Shown piece by piece: positions 1 to 7,430 of a stretch of 62,281 bases of DNA. The translations under genes were made by a program, and so were the position numbers. The notes beneath the pieces were generated by a model. The model made no database searches. It was not told where the DNA came from and saw nothing but the letters and a program-made list of their open reading frames with translations. Numbering within the stretch: position 1 is the stretch's first letter; each line of letters begins with the position of its first letter. Origin of the DNA: Deltaproteobacteria bacterium (lineage in GTDB: Bacteria; Desulfobacterota; Desulfobulbia; Desulfobulbales; JAGXFP01); the NCBI GenBank assembly GCA_020056965.1, contig JAGVGT010000088.1:1-62281 (forward strand), written 5' to 3'.

Positions 1-1
1 C

Positions 2-991
2 AGCGGGGTCGGCAACACCCAGTATCGGGTGGCCGGGGCGGAGATGGTCGCCGAGGCCGGCGAGGTCTGGCGCCGGGCCGAGCTGGTGGTCAAGGTCAAA
101 GAACCATTGGTGCCGGAATACCAGTACCTGCGGGAAGATCTGATCATCTTCACCTATCTGCATCTGGCGCCGCTGCCGGAGTTGACCGAAATTCTCCTGG
201 ACGCGAGGGTCATCGCGGTGGCCTATGAAACCGTGGTGGCCCCGGACGGTTCCCTGCCGCTCCTGGTGCCGATGAGCGAGGTGGCCGGGCGGCTGGCCGT
301 GCAGGTGGGGGCGCACTACCTGGAGCGGGAGAACGGCGGCCGCGGCATCCTTTTGGGCGGGGCCACCGGGGTGGAGCCGGGCCGGGTGGTGATTTTGGGC
401 GGCGGCACCGTGGGGCTGAATGCGGCCCGGATTGCCCTGGGCATGGGGGCGACGGTGCAGGTGCTGGCTCGGAATCTGGAGAAACTGGCCCGGTTGAAAG
501 CCCAGCTGGGCGGCCGGATCGAGACGGCGGTGGCCACGCCCGAACACCTCATCGCGGCCCTGGGTAGCGCCGATCTGGTGGTCGGGGCGGTGCTGGTGGT
601 GGGCGGCCAGGCCCCCAAGCTGATCACCCGGGCCATGCTGGCCACCATGCCGAAGCGGGCGGTGATCGTCGATGTCGCCATCGACCAGGGCGGCTGCTGC
701 GAGACCTCGCACCCCACCACCCATCATGCCCCCACCTACGAGGTGGACGAGATTATCCATTACTGCGTGGCCAATATGCCCGGGGCGGTGCCGCGCACCT
801 CGACCCAGGCCCTGACCCATGTCACCCTGCCTTATTTGAAGTGTATTGCCGACCGGGGGCTGATCGCGGCGGCCCGGGTCGATCCGGGCCTGGCCCGGGG
901 CATCAATACCTGGCGCGGGGTGTTGACCAACCAACCGGTGGCCGAGGCGCAGGGGCGGGAATGGCGGGAGGTGGGGGAGGTGCTGGGCTAG
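2..991 (+). CDS. ald: alanine dehydrogenase, 5' end outside window
   Basis: NAD-dependent alanine dehydrogenase, which interconverts L-alanine and pyruvate plus ammonia in the cytoplasm. The reading frame is open from base 2, so the first 40 or so residues of a protein usually near 370 residues lie outside the window; 329 are visible. The visible part begins with the family's SGVGN segment, followed by the VKVKEP substrate-binding lysine region, the [11 protein letters not shown] histidine region, and a Rossmann NAD-binding loop ([17 protein letters not shown]). The C-terminal [13 protein letters not shown] segment is also typical of the family. Transhydrogenase alpha subunits are related, but the length and C-terminus favour Ald. 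The next 90 bases hold no gene I can support. Confidence 0.93.
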   Translation, partial: SGVGNTQYRVAGAEMVAEAGEVWRRAELVVKVKEPLVPEYQYLREDLIIFTYLHLAPLPELTEILLDARVIAVAYETVVAPDGSLPLLVPMSEVAGRLAVQVGAHYLERENGGRGILLGGATGVEPGRVVILGGGTVGLNAARIALGMGATVQVLARNLEKLARLKAQLGGRIETAVATPEHLIAALGSADLVVGAVLVVGGQAPKLITRAMLATMPKRAVIVDVAIDQGGCCETSHPTTHHAPTYEVDEIIHYCVANMPGAVPRTSTQALTHVTLPYLKCIADRGLIAAARVDPGLARGINTWRGVLTNQPVAEAQGREWREVGEVLG

Positions 992-1079
992 GGACTACTT
1001 CCGAGGAATTGGCTGTTTTGCGAGACCTCAAGTTAAACTTGCTCTGTTGCTATTTCTGATTGGCAGGCTATGTTCAGGC

Positions 1080-1247
1080 ATGCCACGAGCAAATCGTCAT
1101 TATATTCCAGGCTGTGTCTGGCACATTACGCACCGCTGCCACAAGCAGGAATTTCTCCTGAAATTCGCGCATGATCGCCGACGCTATCAGTATTGGCTGC
1201 ATGAGGCCAAGAAACGTTTTGGCCTGAAACCAATACTCGATGAGTGA
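1080..1247 (+). pseudogene. truncated RAYT / Y1 transposase N-terminus
   Basis: This 55-residue frame begins MPRANRHYIPGCVWHITHRC and continues through a tyrosine- and arginine-rich stretch. It matches the N-terminus of REP-associated tyrosine transposases (RAYT, Y1_Tnp family, IS200-like). Complete family members run to roughly 200-350 residues and carry a downstream HUH motif and catalytic tyrosine. Both are missing here because the frame stops after KKRFGLKPILDE. The next gene starts 4 bases later, so the rest was probably lost or replaced by foreign DNA. I infer a dead mobile-element remnant; the neighbouring palindromic repeats fit that reading. Confidence 0.72.
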
Positions 1248-1250
1248 ACT

Positions 1251-2189
1251 ATGAAAAATTTGCCGCGGATCATTTCTACATTAGCTTTTGTTTTATTATT
1301 TTGTACAACAGCCAACGCTTCATCAACTGCCAAGATAACAGCCAAGGTTGTTGATGAAAAGGGCAACAGCATACAGGGTGCCAGCGTAAGTTTGAATTTT
1401 TCAGCGGCCAAACATGGTGATGGCGGTGGATTAAGAAGTTTTGGTAAGGAAGGTTTGTCAGACAAGAATGGCTTGTTTTCAGACAGTTCAGTGACATTGC
1501 CACTGGTCGGTGTTGTAGTTGATAAAGACGGCTACTACAGATCAATCCAAAAATACGAATTCAAATCCAGCTCCATGCTCCTCAACCGCTGGGAGCCCTG
1601 GAATCCGACAATTGAAGTGGTTTTGAAGAAGAAGCGGAATCCGGTGGCGATGTACCAAAAATATCTGGATGCCTTACCTGTACCGAAACTCAATACGCCA
1701 GTAGGTTACGACTTTGAAAAAGGCGATTGGGTTGCTCCGCACGGCAACGGCATGACAAGCGATTTGGTGTTTAACTGTACAAACAACTACGTAAGCTTCT
1801 CAGAAGCCAATACAAGCTGCAATATATCGTTTTCAAACGCGCATGACGGGCTCCAGGAATACAGATTTGATGAGAAAAATCAGAGCCTCTACAAATGGCC
1901 TTTTGAAGCACTGGAAAATGGTTATGACATTAAGAATCTGAACAAGTGGATGTCGGTAAAACCTAAAGAAGAATACAAATCTAATTACCGAGAGAAAGTT
2001 AATTATCTCTTCAGAGTACGTACTATGGTCGACAAAAACGGCAATGTTGTTAAAGCTTATTATGGGAAAATGGAAGGTGATTTCAGGGTATATAAGAAAT
2101 GTGAGGTAAACTTCTCCTACTACTTCAACCCTGACGGCACCCGCAACCTGGAAGAAGACCCAAAAAAGAACCTGTTCAAAAACAAGTAA
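1251..2189 (+). CDS. secreted hypothetical protein with a carboxypeptidase-regulatory-like domain
   Basis: A 312-residue protein of unknown function. Residues 1-24 are a clear signal peptide (basic start, hydrophobic IISTLAFVLLF core, ANA-type cleavage site), so export is likely. Residues 28-50 (TAKITAKVVDEKGNSIQGASV) resemble the start of a carboxypeptidase regulatory-like beta-sandwich domain. The rest is rich in Lys, Asn and Tyr and matches no family I recognise. Three cysteines lie in the central part. Base composition is visibly AT-richer than the flanking genes, and the gene follows a truncated transposase by 4 bases, so recent horizontal acquisition is likely. No ribosome-binding site stands out before the ATG. 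It may be a cargo gene of the mobile element. Confidence 0.68.
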   Translation: MKNLPRIISTLAFVLLFCTTANASSTAKITAKVVDEKGNSIQGASVSLNFSAAKHGDGGGLRSFGKEGLSDKNGLFSDSSVTLPLVGVVVDKDGYYRSIQKYEFKSSSMLLNRWEPWNPTIEVVLKKKRNPVAMYQKYLDALPVPKLNTPVGYDFEKGDWVAPHGNGMTSDLVFNCTNNYVSFSEANTSCNISFSNAHDGLQEYRFDEKNQSLYKWPFEALENGYDIKNLNKWMSVKPKEEYKSNYREKVNYLFRVRTMVDKNGNVVKAYYGKMEGDFRVYKKCEVNFSYYFNPDGTRNLEEDPKKNLFKNK

Positions 2190-2539
2190 GCTTTCCCGAA
2201 GTTGCTGACGATCAGCGGCGGCCAGGTCATCGATGAAATCCTCAGTTGGAGCACCACCCTGATTGCCCGGGTCGAGGACGAGTACCACAAGGTTAGTTCC
2301 GGTGACATAATACATAACTGTTTCTATTATTGAGTATTGTGTCACCGGAACTACCCAAGGATATTGAGCAAAACATCCACGACCTGGAGCTGGCCATCAA
2401 GGCGCTGCTGGCCGTCAACAGTCTGGAGGTTCCGGCCCTTCGTTTACGGCTGGACGAACTGTTACGGATCGAGGAGAGCCGCTGGTATTTCCACACAGTG
2501 GTAAAGATGGTGTCGGACCAAGCCAACCAATTGATATAG
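2190..2539 (+). pseudogene. small ORF split by a palindromic insertion
   Basis: Two coding-like fragments flank the palindromic element at 2288-2360. The left fragment (2193-2291) reads PKLLTISGGQVIDEILSW and ends RVEDEYHK. The right fragment (2357-2539) reads KDIEQNIHDLELAIKALLAV and ends SDQANQLI. Removing 68 bases (one copy of the short duplicated bases plus the palindrome) joins them in one frame as EYHKDIEQNIHDLELAIK. The composite is a charged, leucine-rich helical peptide of about 95 residues. Its 5' boundary is unclear, because in this frame the sequence runs directly into the stop codon of the preceding gene. No family is recognised, and the original function is unknown. Confidence 0.5.
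2288..2360. repeat. palindromic REPIN/MITE-like insertion with short flanking duplication
   Basis: Two inverted arms of 22 bases (2291-2312 and 2335-2356) match at 20 positions and share the core TAGTTCCGGTGACA. They are separated by a 22-base AT-rich spacer. CAAGG occurs at both ends (2288-2292 and 2356-2360), like a target-site duplication or a recombination footprint. The insertion shifts the frame of the small ORF around it. The arrangement resembles a REPIN (two inverted REP units), which fits the RAYT fragment 1 kb upstream; that link is inference. Confidence 0.7.
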
Positions 2540-2582
2540 CGCAGCACAGCAGGGCGGGGTCGGACCAAGGCAACTCATTGAA
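2512..2582. repeat. imperfect direct repeat, 24 bases twice
   Basis: Two 24-base copies at 2512-2535 and 2559-2582 share GTCGGACCAAG at the 5' end and match at 20 of 24 positions overall. They are 23 bases apart. The first copy contains the end of the broken small ORF. Similar motifs are, from memory, found near IS200/RAYT-type transposases in Deltaproteobacteria, so these may be remnants of element ends. The bases from 2583 to 2745 hold nothing further I can support. Confidence 0.45.
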
Positions 2583-2745
2583 CAAGCGTTGTTGTGGTCG
2601 GAAAAGCTGCCGTTTTTAGGCCTTAGAGCACTGTTTTGGGCGGGGAAATAGCCGTTTTAAGCAGGGGAAGGCCTTCGGGTAATCGAGCAACCATTGATTG
2701 TAACAGGCTGGGAATGGTTGGTGGTGAATTATAAAGGGCGAAACG

Positions 2746-3213
2746 TTACAACTCTTTGCGGTAGATGACCCGGTCGTCGCCGGGGTGGTAGAAGTCCTTG
2801 AGCTGGGCGGCGATCCGGTAGCCGTGCTTTTCGTAGAAGCCCCGGGCCTTGGCGTATTCGGGGGTGGAGGAGGTGTCGATATAGACCACCGCCTTCACCG
2901 GCCGCAGTTGCTCTTCCATGGCGGCCAGCAAGCTGGCGCCGAGGCCTTGGCGGCCGTGGCTGGGCAGGGTGGCGATCCAGTAGAGGTCGAAGGCGCACTC
3001 GGTTAACGGAATGGGGCCGAAGCAGATGAAGCCGACCAGCTCACCGCCCGGCGCCACAGCGACCAAAATCTCATAGTCATCCTTGCCGGTCAACCCGTCG
3101 TCGATGACCTCCTCGGCCACCTCTTGTTCCAGAACGGTGAAGTTGTCCTGGGCTGCCACCAGGGCCAGCAGCCCACCCCGGTCGTTTGACCTGGCCTTTC
3201 TGATCGTGATCAT
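2746..3213 (-). CDS. GNAT family N-acetyltransferase
   Basis: A 155-residue single-domain GNAT acetyltransferase, which should move an acetyl group from acetyl-CoA to an amine. The fold's motif A is visible near residues 78-95 (YWIATLPSHGRQGLGASLL), with the R/QxxGxG/A pyrophosphate loop at HGRQGLG. Motif B is at residues 118-132, with FYEKHGYR. The substrate cannot be read from sequence. The start codon overlaps the stop of the upstream ATP-grasp gene by 4 bases (ATGA), so the two are translationally coupled and probably act in one pathway. The protein is much shorter than the beta-lysine acetyltransferase AblB (about 270-300 residues as I recall), so it is not a plain ablB. Confidence 0.88.
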   Translation of the reverse strand: MITIRKARSNDRGGLLALVAAQDNFTVLEQEVAEEVIDDGLTGKDDYEILVAVAPGGELVGFICFGPIPLTECAFDLYWIATLPSHGRQGLGASLLAAMEEQLRPVKAVVYIDTSSTPEYAKARGFYEKHGYRIAAQLKDFYHPGDDRVIYRKEL

Positions 3214-4199
3214 TTGTCTTTCCTTTTAGTCACCAGCGCCAGCAGCTCAGCGACCATGGCCGTGTAGTCCAGGCCGTTGGCGGCCACCGCCGCCGGGAAA
3301 CCGGCATCGGGCGAGAGGCAGGGGTTGGCGTTGATCTCCAGCACCTGGACCCGGCCCTGCCCGTCCAGCCGCAAGTCAACCCGGCCGTAATCGCGCAGGT
3401 CGAAGAGGTGGAAACACTCCGCCGCCACCCGGCGCAGCTCGGCGGCCAGGGGGGGGGGCAGATCTGGGAAGACCCGGTTGGTGGCGCGGTATTCGGGCGA
3501 ATCCTCTTCCCACTTGGCCCGGTAGCCGACGATCCGGAAGAGGTCGGTGGGAAAGCCGCTGAAGTCAATCTCGGCCAGCGGCATTACTCGAGGTTCTGGG
3601 TAGCCCAGCAGCGCGACGTTGAACTCGCGGCCCGCCAGATATTCCTCGACCACCAGGGGGCCGAAGCTGGCGTAATGGGCGGCCAGGGCCGGTTCCATTC
3701 CGGCCGGGGCGCGGAGCAGGGAGTCCTGGTCGATGCCGATCGAGGCGTCCTGCCAGCGCGGCTTCATCAGGAGGGGAAAGGTGAGCTGCGGCGGCAGCGC
3801 GACCGGGCCGCCCTCATAAAGAAAGAAGCCGGGAGTGGGCAGGCCCGCCGCCTGCATGGCCCGTTTGACCAGGACCTTGTCGGTGGAAACGGTCAGGGCC
3901 ATGGCCGAGGAGCCGGTGAAGGGCAGCCCTAGCAGTTCCAAGACCGCGGCCGGGTGGCCCATCAGCAGTGGGTCGTCGTCCACCGATTCGCAGAGGTTGA
4001 AGACGACCTCGACCTCGGCCTGGCGGAGGCGGGCCACGAAGGTGGCCAGATCCCGGTCGAAGGGGATGGTGGCGGGCTCGTGCCCCAGTTCGCGCAAGGC
4101 GGTGGCGATGGCCTCGACCTGGACCATTACGTCCAGGGAGGATTCCCAGTTGGGCTCGCCTTTGGGGATCGGGCGGTTGTGGATGATGCCGATGGTCAT
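3210..4199 (-). CDS. D-Ala-D-Ala-ligase-like ATP-grasp enzyme (second, divergent type)
   Basis: A 329-residue ATP-grasp protein that should join a carboxylate to an amine at the cost of ATP. The N-terminal pre-ATP-grasp part holds VVFNLCESVDDDP and a GLPFTGSSAMALTVSTDK segment like Ddl. The ATP-binding lysine lies in FPLLMKPRWQDASIGI, which departs from the classical KPxxEGSSxGV of Ddl. The C-terminus has DYGRVDLRLD and VLEINANPCLSPDAGFP, which supply the metal-binding Glu and Asn. Because the glycine-rich loop differs, true D-Ala-D-Ala synthesis is doubtful and another amino acid or peptide substrate is likely. It is coupled by a 4-base overlap to the GNAT gene. A 7-bp hairpin (4241-4256) sits 42 bases before its start. 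Confidence 0.85.
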   Translation of the reverse strand: MTIGIIHNRPIPKGEPNWESSLDVMVQVEAIATALRELGHEPATIPFDRDLATFVARLRQAEVEVVFNLCESVDDDPLLMGHPAAVLELLGLPFTGSSAMALTVSTDKVLVKRAMQAAGLPTPGFFLYEGGPVALPPQLTFPLLMKPRWQDASIGIDQDSLLRAPAGMEPALAAHYASFGPLVVEEYLAGREFNVALLGYPEPRVMPLAEIDFSGFPTDLFRIVGYRAKWEEDSPEYRATNRVFPDLPPPLAAELRRVAAECFHLFDLRDYGRVDLRLDGQGRVQVLEINANPCLSPDAGFPAAVAANGLDYTAMVAELLALVTKRKDK

Positions 4200-4305
4200 T
4201 TTATCGCCAGCACTGGTAAAGAGTTGAAGCGTCTGGTGGTGATCGCCGTGGCGATCTAAGCCCAGCGGACTTTTTGGGTCAATCCCCCGCCGGTAAGATA
4301 TTTAG

Positions 4306-5334
4306 TCAGGCAAGCGGCTGGTATCTGGCCCCGGCCGTGGCAATAACCTCTTTCAGGAGGGCATCGTAATTAATGCCGGCCGCTCTGGCCGCCATCGGGA
4401 AGTATGAAGTCGTCGAAATTTCGGGCGGGATCATGCCTGGCGGGGAATTCACGTCTATAACGTAGATCTCGCCGGCCTGGTCGCAACGCATGTCGATCCG
4501 GCACCAATCGCGGATTTGTAAGGCCTCCCAGGTTTTTCGAGCAATAAACTCAATTTTCCGCCTTGTTTCATCATTGAGCAGCGCCGGGCAGACCAGATGA
4601 TGTTCTTCGGTCTGTTCCTCGAATATCCATTTGACCTCCAGGGAATCAATGCAGGCATACCCTTTTGGGAGTTTTGAAAAATCCGGTTCGATGATCGGGA
4701 GTAGCCTGGGAGGATTCCCCAGCATAGGGACCGAGAATTCTCGGCCTGATAAAAAGGGCTGAACAATGGCCGGTTCTTTGAAGGTAGAAATGATTTCTTT
4801 TACTTGCTGGGCCAGTTCCGAGGCGTTGGCGACGAGGCTTTTTGAGGTGATTCCCGCCGATGAGCCTTGCGCCAGGGGTTTGACGATAAGGGGGTAGGTT
4901 AGCCCTGATTCTAGTTGTTGTTCGGAGGTGCTGAATATTTGTGACTTTGGGACAGGTAAACCATTAGCGGCAAGAACTTCCTGCATTTTGGCCTTGTTCA
5001 TGACCAGGGCCTGAGTTAAGGGGTCGGAGCCGGTATAGGGGATGCGGAGCATTTCCAGCATGGCCGGTAAATGGGCATACCTTGCCGAGCCATGGAGCCC
5101 CATTGAGTAGTTAAAGGCCAGGTCTATCTCGGTGCGGTGGGAATGGAGGGTCAGGTAGGCGTCTTCGTTTGCTTCAACTGGTAATACCTTATACCCGCAA
5201 TCCTTCAGGTGTTTGATGATGGAATCAATGGTCTGCTGATCGTCAAAATCAGTTTCCAGCTGTGAAATGGGGATATTTGGATCCGGGTAGCAGTGTCTGA
5301 CGTTATAGATGAAGGCGATCGTGTTTATTCTCAT
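4306..5334 (-). CDS. D-Ala-D-Ala-ligase-like ATP-grasp enzyme (first type)
   Basis: A 342-residue ATP-grasp ligase. The start is set at the ATG giving MRINTIAFIYN; a TTG 42 bases upstream is possible but less likely. Residues 148-161 (PLIVKPLAQGSSAGI) match the Ddl phosphate-loop pattern closely. LPAMLEMLRIPYTGSDPLTQ matches the Ddl N-domain, and VIDVNSPPGMIPPE near the C-terminus carries the metal-binding residues. It shares only family-level similarity with the ligase downstream, so this is not a recent duplication. Codon use is noticeably less GC-rich than in the neighbours, suggesting a separate origin. It lies between the aminomutase gene (208 bases away) and the second ligase (106 bases away), all on one strand. 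It could be a housekeeping Ddl, but the neighbourhood argues against that. Confidence 0.85.
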   Translation of the reverse strand: MRINTIAFIYNVRHCYPDPNIPISQLETDFDDQQTIDSIIKHLKDCGYKVLPVEANEDAYLTLHSHRTEIDLAFNYSMGLHGSARYAHLPAMLEMLRIPYTGSDPLTQALVMNKAKMQEVLAANGLPVPKSQIFSTSEQQLESGLTYPLIVKPLAQGSSAGITSKSLVANASELAQQVKEIISTFKEPAIVQPFLSGREFSVPMLGNPPRLLPIIEPDFSKLPKGYACIDSLEVKWIFEEQTEEHHLVCPALLNDETRRKIEFIARKTWEALQIRDWCRIDMRCDQAGEIYVIDVNSPPGMIPPEISTTSYFPMAARAAGINYDALLKEVIATAGARYQPLA

Positions 5335-5481
5335 GGTTTCTCGTGGGGTTGCCTGTTTGATGCGATGGGTTACCAATCATTATGGGGTTTCCGCAACTGC
5401 CAGCCGCCAGCCGGTTCTTTGCCATGGCAGCCCAATTGGTGGTGGGGCTCTGGGGTGGAAGGTTGAGGGTGTAAATAGAGT

Positions 5482-5510
5482 CCATGGGCACGGTTTTGCC
5501 ATGCCCATGG
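5482..5510. other. perfect 9-bp hairpin downstream of the aminomutase gene
   Basis: CCATGGGCA at 5482-5490 pairs perfectly with TGCCCATGG at 5502-5510 around an 11-base loop. It lies 33 bases after the stop of the minus-strand aminomutase gene and before the next gene. No uridine run follows on the minus strand, so it is more likely an RNA stabiliser or processing site than a classical terminator. Confidence 0.4.
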
Positions 5511-5542
5511 GCCGGAGATTCTGCGGGACTGCCGCTGGAGTC

Positions 5543-6817
5543 TCAGGAATCGCTAAGAGTTGGCTGTCCGATCACGTCCGGGTAGCGGTAGACCTTGCCC
5601 TCATAGTTCCTGATCATCAGATCGTTACCTTCCCGGCCCACTACGGTTTCCGGAATCAGCGGGATCTTGCCGCCACCGCCGGGGGCGTCGATCACATAGT
5701 TGGGCACCGCATAGCCGGTGGTGTGGCCGCGCAGCCCCTGGTAGATTTCCAGCCCCTTGGAGACCGGGGTGCGGAAGTGGGAGGAGCCGAGGATCGGGTC
5801 GCACTGGTAAAGGTAATAGGGTTTGACCCGGTTCTTGACCAGCCCGTGCATCAGCTTCTTCATGGTCGCCACCGAGTCGTTGATCCCGGCCAGCAGCACG
5901 GTCTGGCTGCCCAGCGGGATGCCGGCATCGGCCAGGCGGGCGAAGGCCTGGCGTGCCTCGGGGGTCAGCTCGTCCGGGTGGGTGCAGTGGACGCTGATCC
6001 AGAGCGGGTGGAAGCGCTTGAGCATGTTGACCAGCTCGGGGGTGATCCGCTGGGGCAGGACGATGGGGGCCTTGGTGCCGATGCGGATCATCTCCACGTG
6101 GTCGATCCGGTGCAGTTGGCCCAGCAGCCATTCCAGGTAGTGGTCAGGCATGGTCAGCGGGTCGCCGCCGGAGATCAGGACGTCGCGGATCTGCGGGTTG
6201 GCGGCGATATAGGCGATGGCCTTCTGCCAGCGCGCCTTGGAGTGGCCGCGGCGCTTGCCGACCATCCGGGAACGGGTGCAGTAGCGGCAGTAGCTGGAAC
6301 AGTAGTCGGTGACCAGAAAAAGTACCCGGTCCGGGTAGCGATGGATCAGGCCGGGCACCGGGCTGTGGGCGTCTTCGCCGAGGGGGTCGGGCTCCTCGCC
6401 CTTGGAGACCAGCAGCTCATGGGTGGTCGGGACCATGGTCCGCCGGAGCGGGTGCTCGGGGTAGTCAGGGTCGAGCAGGCTGGCGTAATAAGGGGTGATG
6501 GCCAGGGGCAGGCTGTTGCCGCCGTTGAACTGCAGACTGTGGCGCTCCTGCTCGGAGAGGCTGAGCATCTTTTCCAGTTGTTTCAGGCTGGTGATGCGAT
6601 GGCTTAGCTGCCATTGCCAATTGTGCCAATCATGATCGGATGCGGTGGGAAAAAACTTGTGACGGAAGGAAAGGGAATTGGGACTGTCGGCCAGGGAATG
6701 GGACAATGCCCTGGCCACTGCCCCGGACGATGGAGGCTCTTCGGGCTCGTCCAGGTTAAGACAACAGTTACTAGGAGGCTCTTCGGCTTCGGTGCTGGCC
6801 AGGGCTTTGGGTTTCAT
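5543..6817 (-). CDS. lysine 2,3-aminomutase family radical SAM enzyme
   Basis: A 424-residue KamA-family enzyme expected to convert L-lysine to L-beta-lysine with S-adenosylmethionine, a [4Fe-4S] cluster and PLP. The cluster cysteines are C173, C177 and C180 in CSSYCRYC. The PLP lysine is K383 in DAPGGGGK. Asp339 (QCDPILG) and Asp376 (VIDAPG) sit at exactly the spacing of Asp293, Asp330 and Lys337 of the clostridial enzyme, where the two Asp bind the lysine side-chain amine. A substrate carrying that amine is therefore likely. The first 48 residues are an acidic low-complexity extension. The start is fixed by AGGAGA 7-12 bases upstream. It heads the minus-strand run with two ATP-grasp ligases and a GNAT enzyme. 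EpmB is a relative, but this protein is longer and no efp or epmA is nearby. Confidence 0.9.
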   Translation of the reverse strand: MKPKALASTEAEEPPSNCCLNLDEPEEPPSSGAVARALSHSLADSPNSLSFRHKFFPTASDHDWHNWQWQLSHRITSLKQLEKMLSLSEQERHSLQFNGGNSLPLAITPYYASLLDPDYPEHPLRRTMVPTTHELLVSKGEEPDPLGEDAHSPVPGLIHRYPDRVLFLVTDYCSSYCRYCTRSRMVGKRRGHSKARWQKAIAYIAANPQIRDVLISGGDPLTMPDHYLEWLLGQLHRIDHVEMIRIGTKAPIVLPQRITPELVNMLKRFHPLWISVHCTHPDELTPEARQAFARLADAGIPLGSQTVLLAGINDSVATMKKLMHGLVKNRVKPYYLYQCDPILGSSHFRTPVSKGLEIYQGLRGHTTGYAVPNYVIDAPGGGGKIPLIPETVVGREGNDLMIRNYEGKVYRYPDVIGQPTLSDS

Positions 6818-6979
6818 GCTCTCTCTCCTGAGATGATGTAACCTGCGGTTTAATCGTGGTTCGGCCGGGGTGGGGTTGGCGACCCCGGAAACATTCCGAA
6901 CCAGCCACTGGTAACCGGTCAGATTTGCGTGCAAAATGCAGCTCAACGGGCCGGTACGTCAGACAGCTTGGTTAGTGCC

Positions 6980-7010
6980 ATTTTATGCATTTCTTTTGCT
7001 AAAGTGTCAA
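6980..7010 (-). promoter_or_regulatory. possible sigma70 promoter for the aminomutase gene
   Basis: On the minus strand a perfect TTGACA (7010-7005) is followed after 19 bases by TAAAAT (6985-6980) in an AT-rich patch. Transcription would start near 6973, about 155 bases before the aminomutase start. The 19-base spacer is longer than optimal, so the call is tentative. Confidence 0.4.
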
Positions 7011-7171
7011 TAAAAAATCATATCGACGATAAAATAATATCTCGTTGAAAATACGTTATAATTTGAAGTGCCTCGCCGTTACTGGTGGCGGTTGGTCAAA
7101 AAAATCCGCCGGAATTTGTGGGCTGGCTTGGCTCATGCCGCTAACTAGCTGAAATTATTTGGTAAAATTTT

Positions 7172-7412
7172 TGGTGGCTGGTCTCGGTGCCACGGGATAT
7201 GGCGGCGTGGTTTCGGTGGTGGTCTGGGCCGGTTTTGTGCTTTACAAAATCATACCAGTCCGCTAACAATAGCTGCACATCGCCGGCCGCATTTGGGGCG
7301 TTCGGCGCGACCTTGAAAAAATCCTTACGGGGTGGGCCTCCCAGGTTTTTCCCGTTAAGGTCACCCCCGCAGCCTATAAAGAATTGGCCTTCTTTCTCTG
7401 CGGGGGTTTTTT
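7172..7412 (+). ncRNA. candidate structured RNA or leader of unknown class
   Basis: This gene-free stretch folds into successive hairpins. TTTTGT/ACAAAA (7233-7238, 7244-7249) is nested inside GGTCTGG/CCAGTCC (7221-7227, 7255-7261). A second domain pairs GACCTT with AAGGTC (7309-7314, 7357-7362). A strong intrinsic terminator follows. A TAAAAT -10-like box lies at 7163-7168, but no good -35 was found. It could be an independent small RNA; 6S RNA was considered because of its size and the ACCTTGA-type hairpin. It could also be an attenuator leader of the small ORF and mpl just downstream. No known riboswitch consensus was recognised. The rest of the 6818-7171 gap holds only the AT-rich promoter region. 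Confidence 0.4.
7364..7412 (+). terminator. intrinsic terminator 18 bases before a coding start
   Basis: CCCCCGCAG (7364-7372) pairs perfectly with CTGCGGGGG (7398-7406), followed at once by six T. No coding gene precedes it on this strand, so it ends either a small RNA or an attenuated leader of the downstream genes. Confidence 0.75.
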
Positions 7413-7430
7413 GTTTGACGGGAGCCTCTG

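Noticed and set aside
5823..6140. Long antisense frames over the aminomutase and other GC-rich genes
   Set aside because: They are the expected shadows of high-GC coding sequence; the true strand has the motifs.
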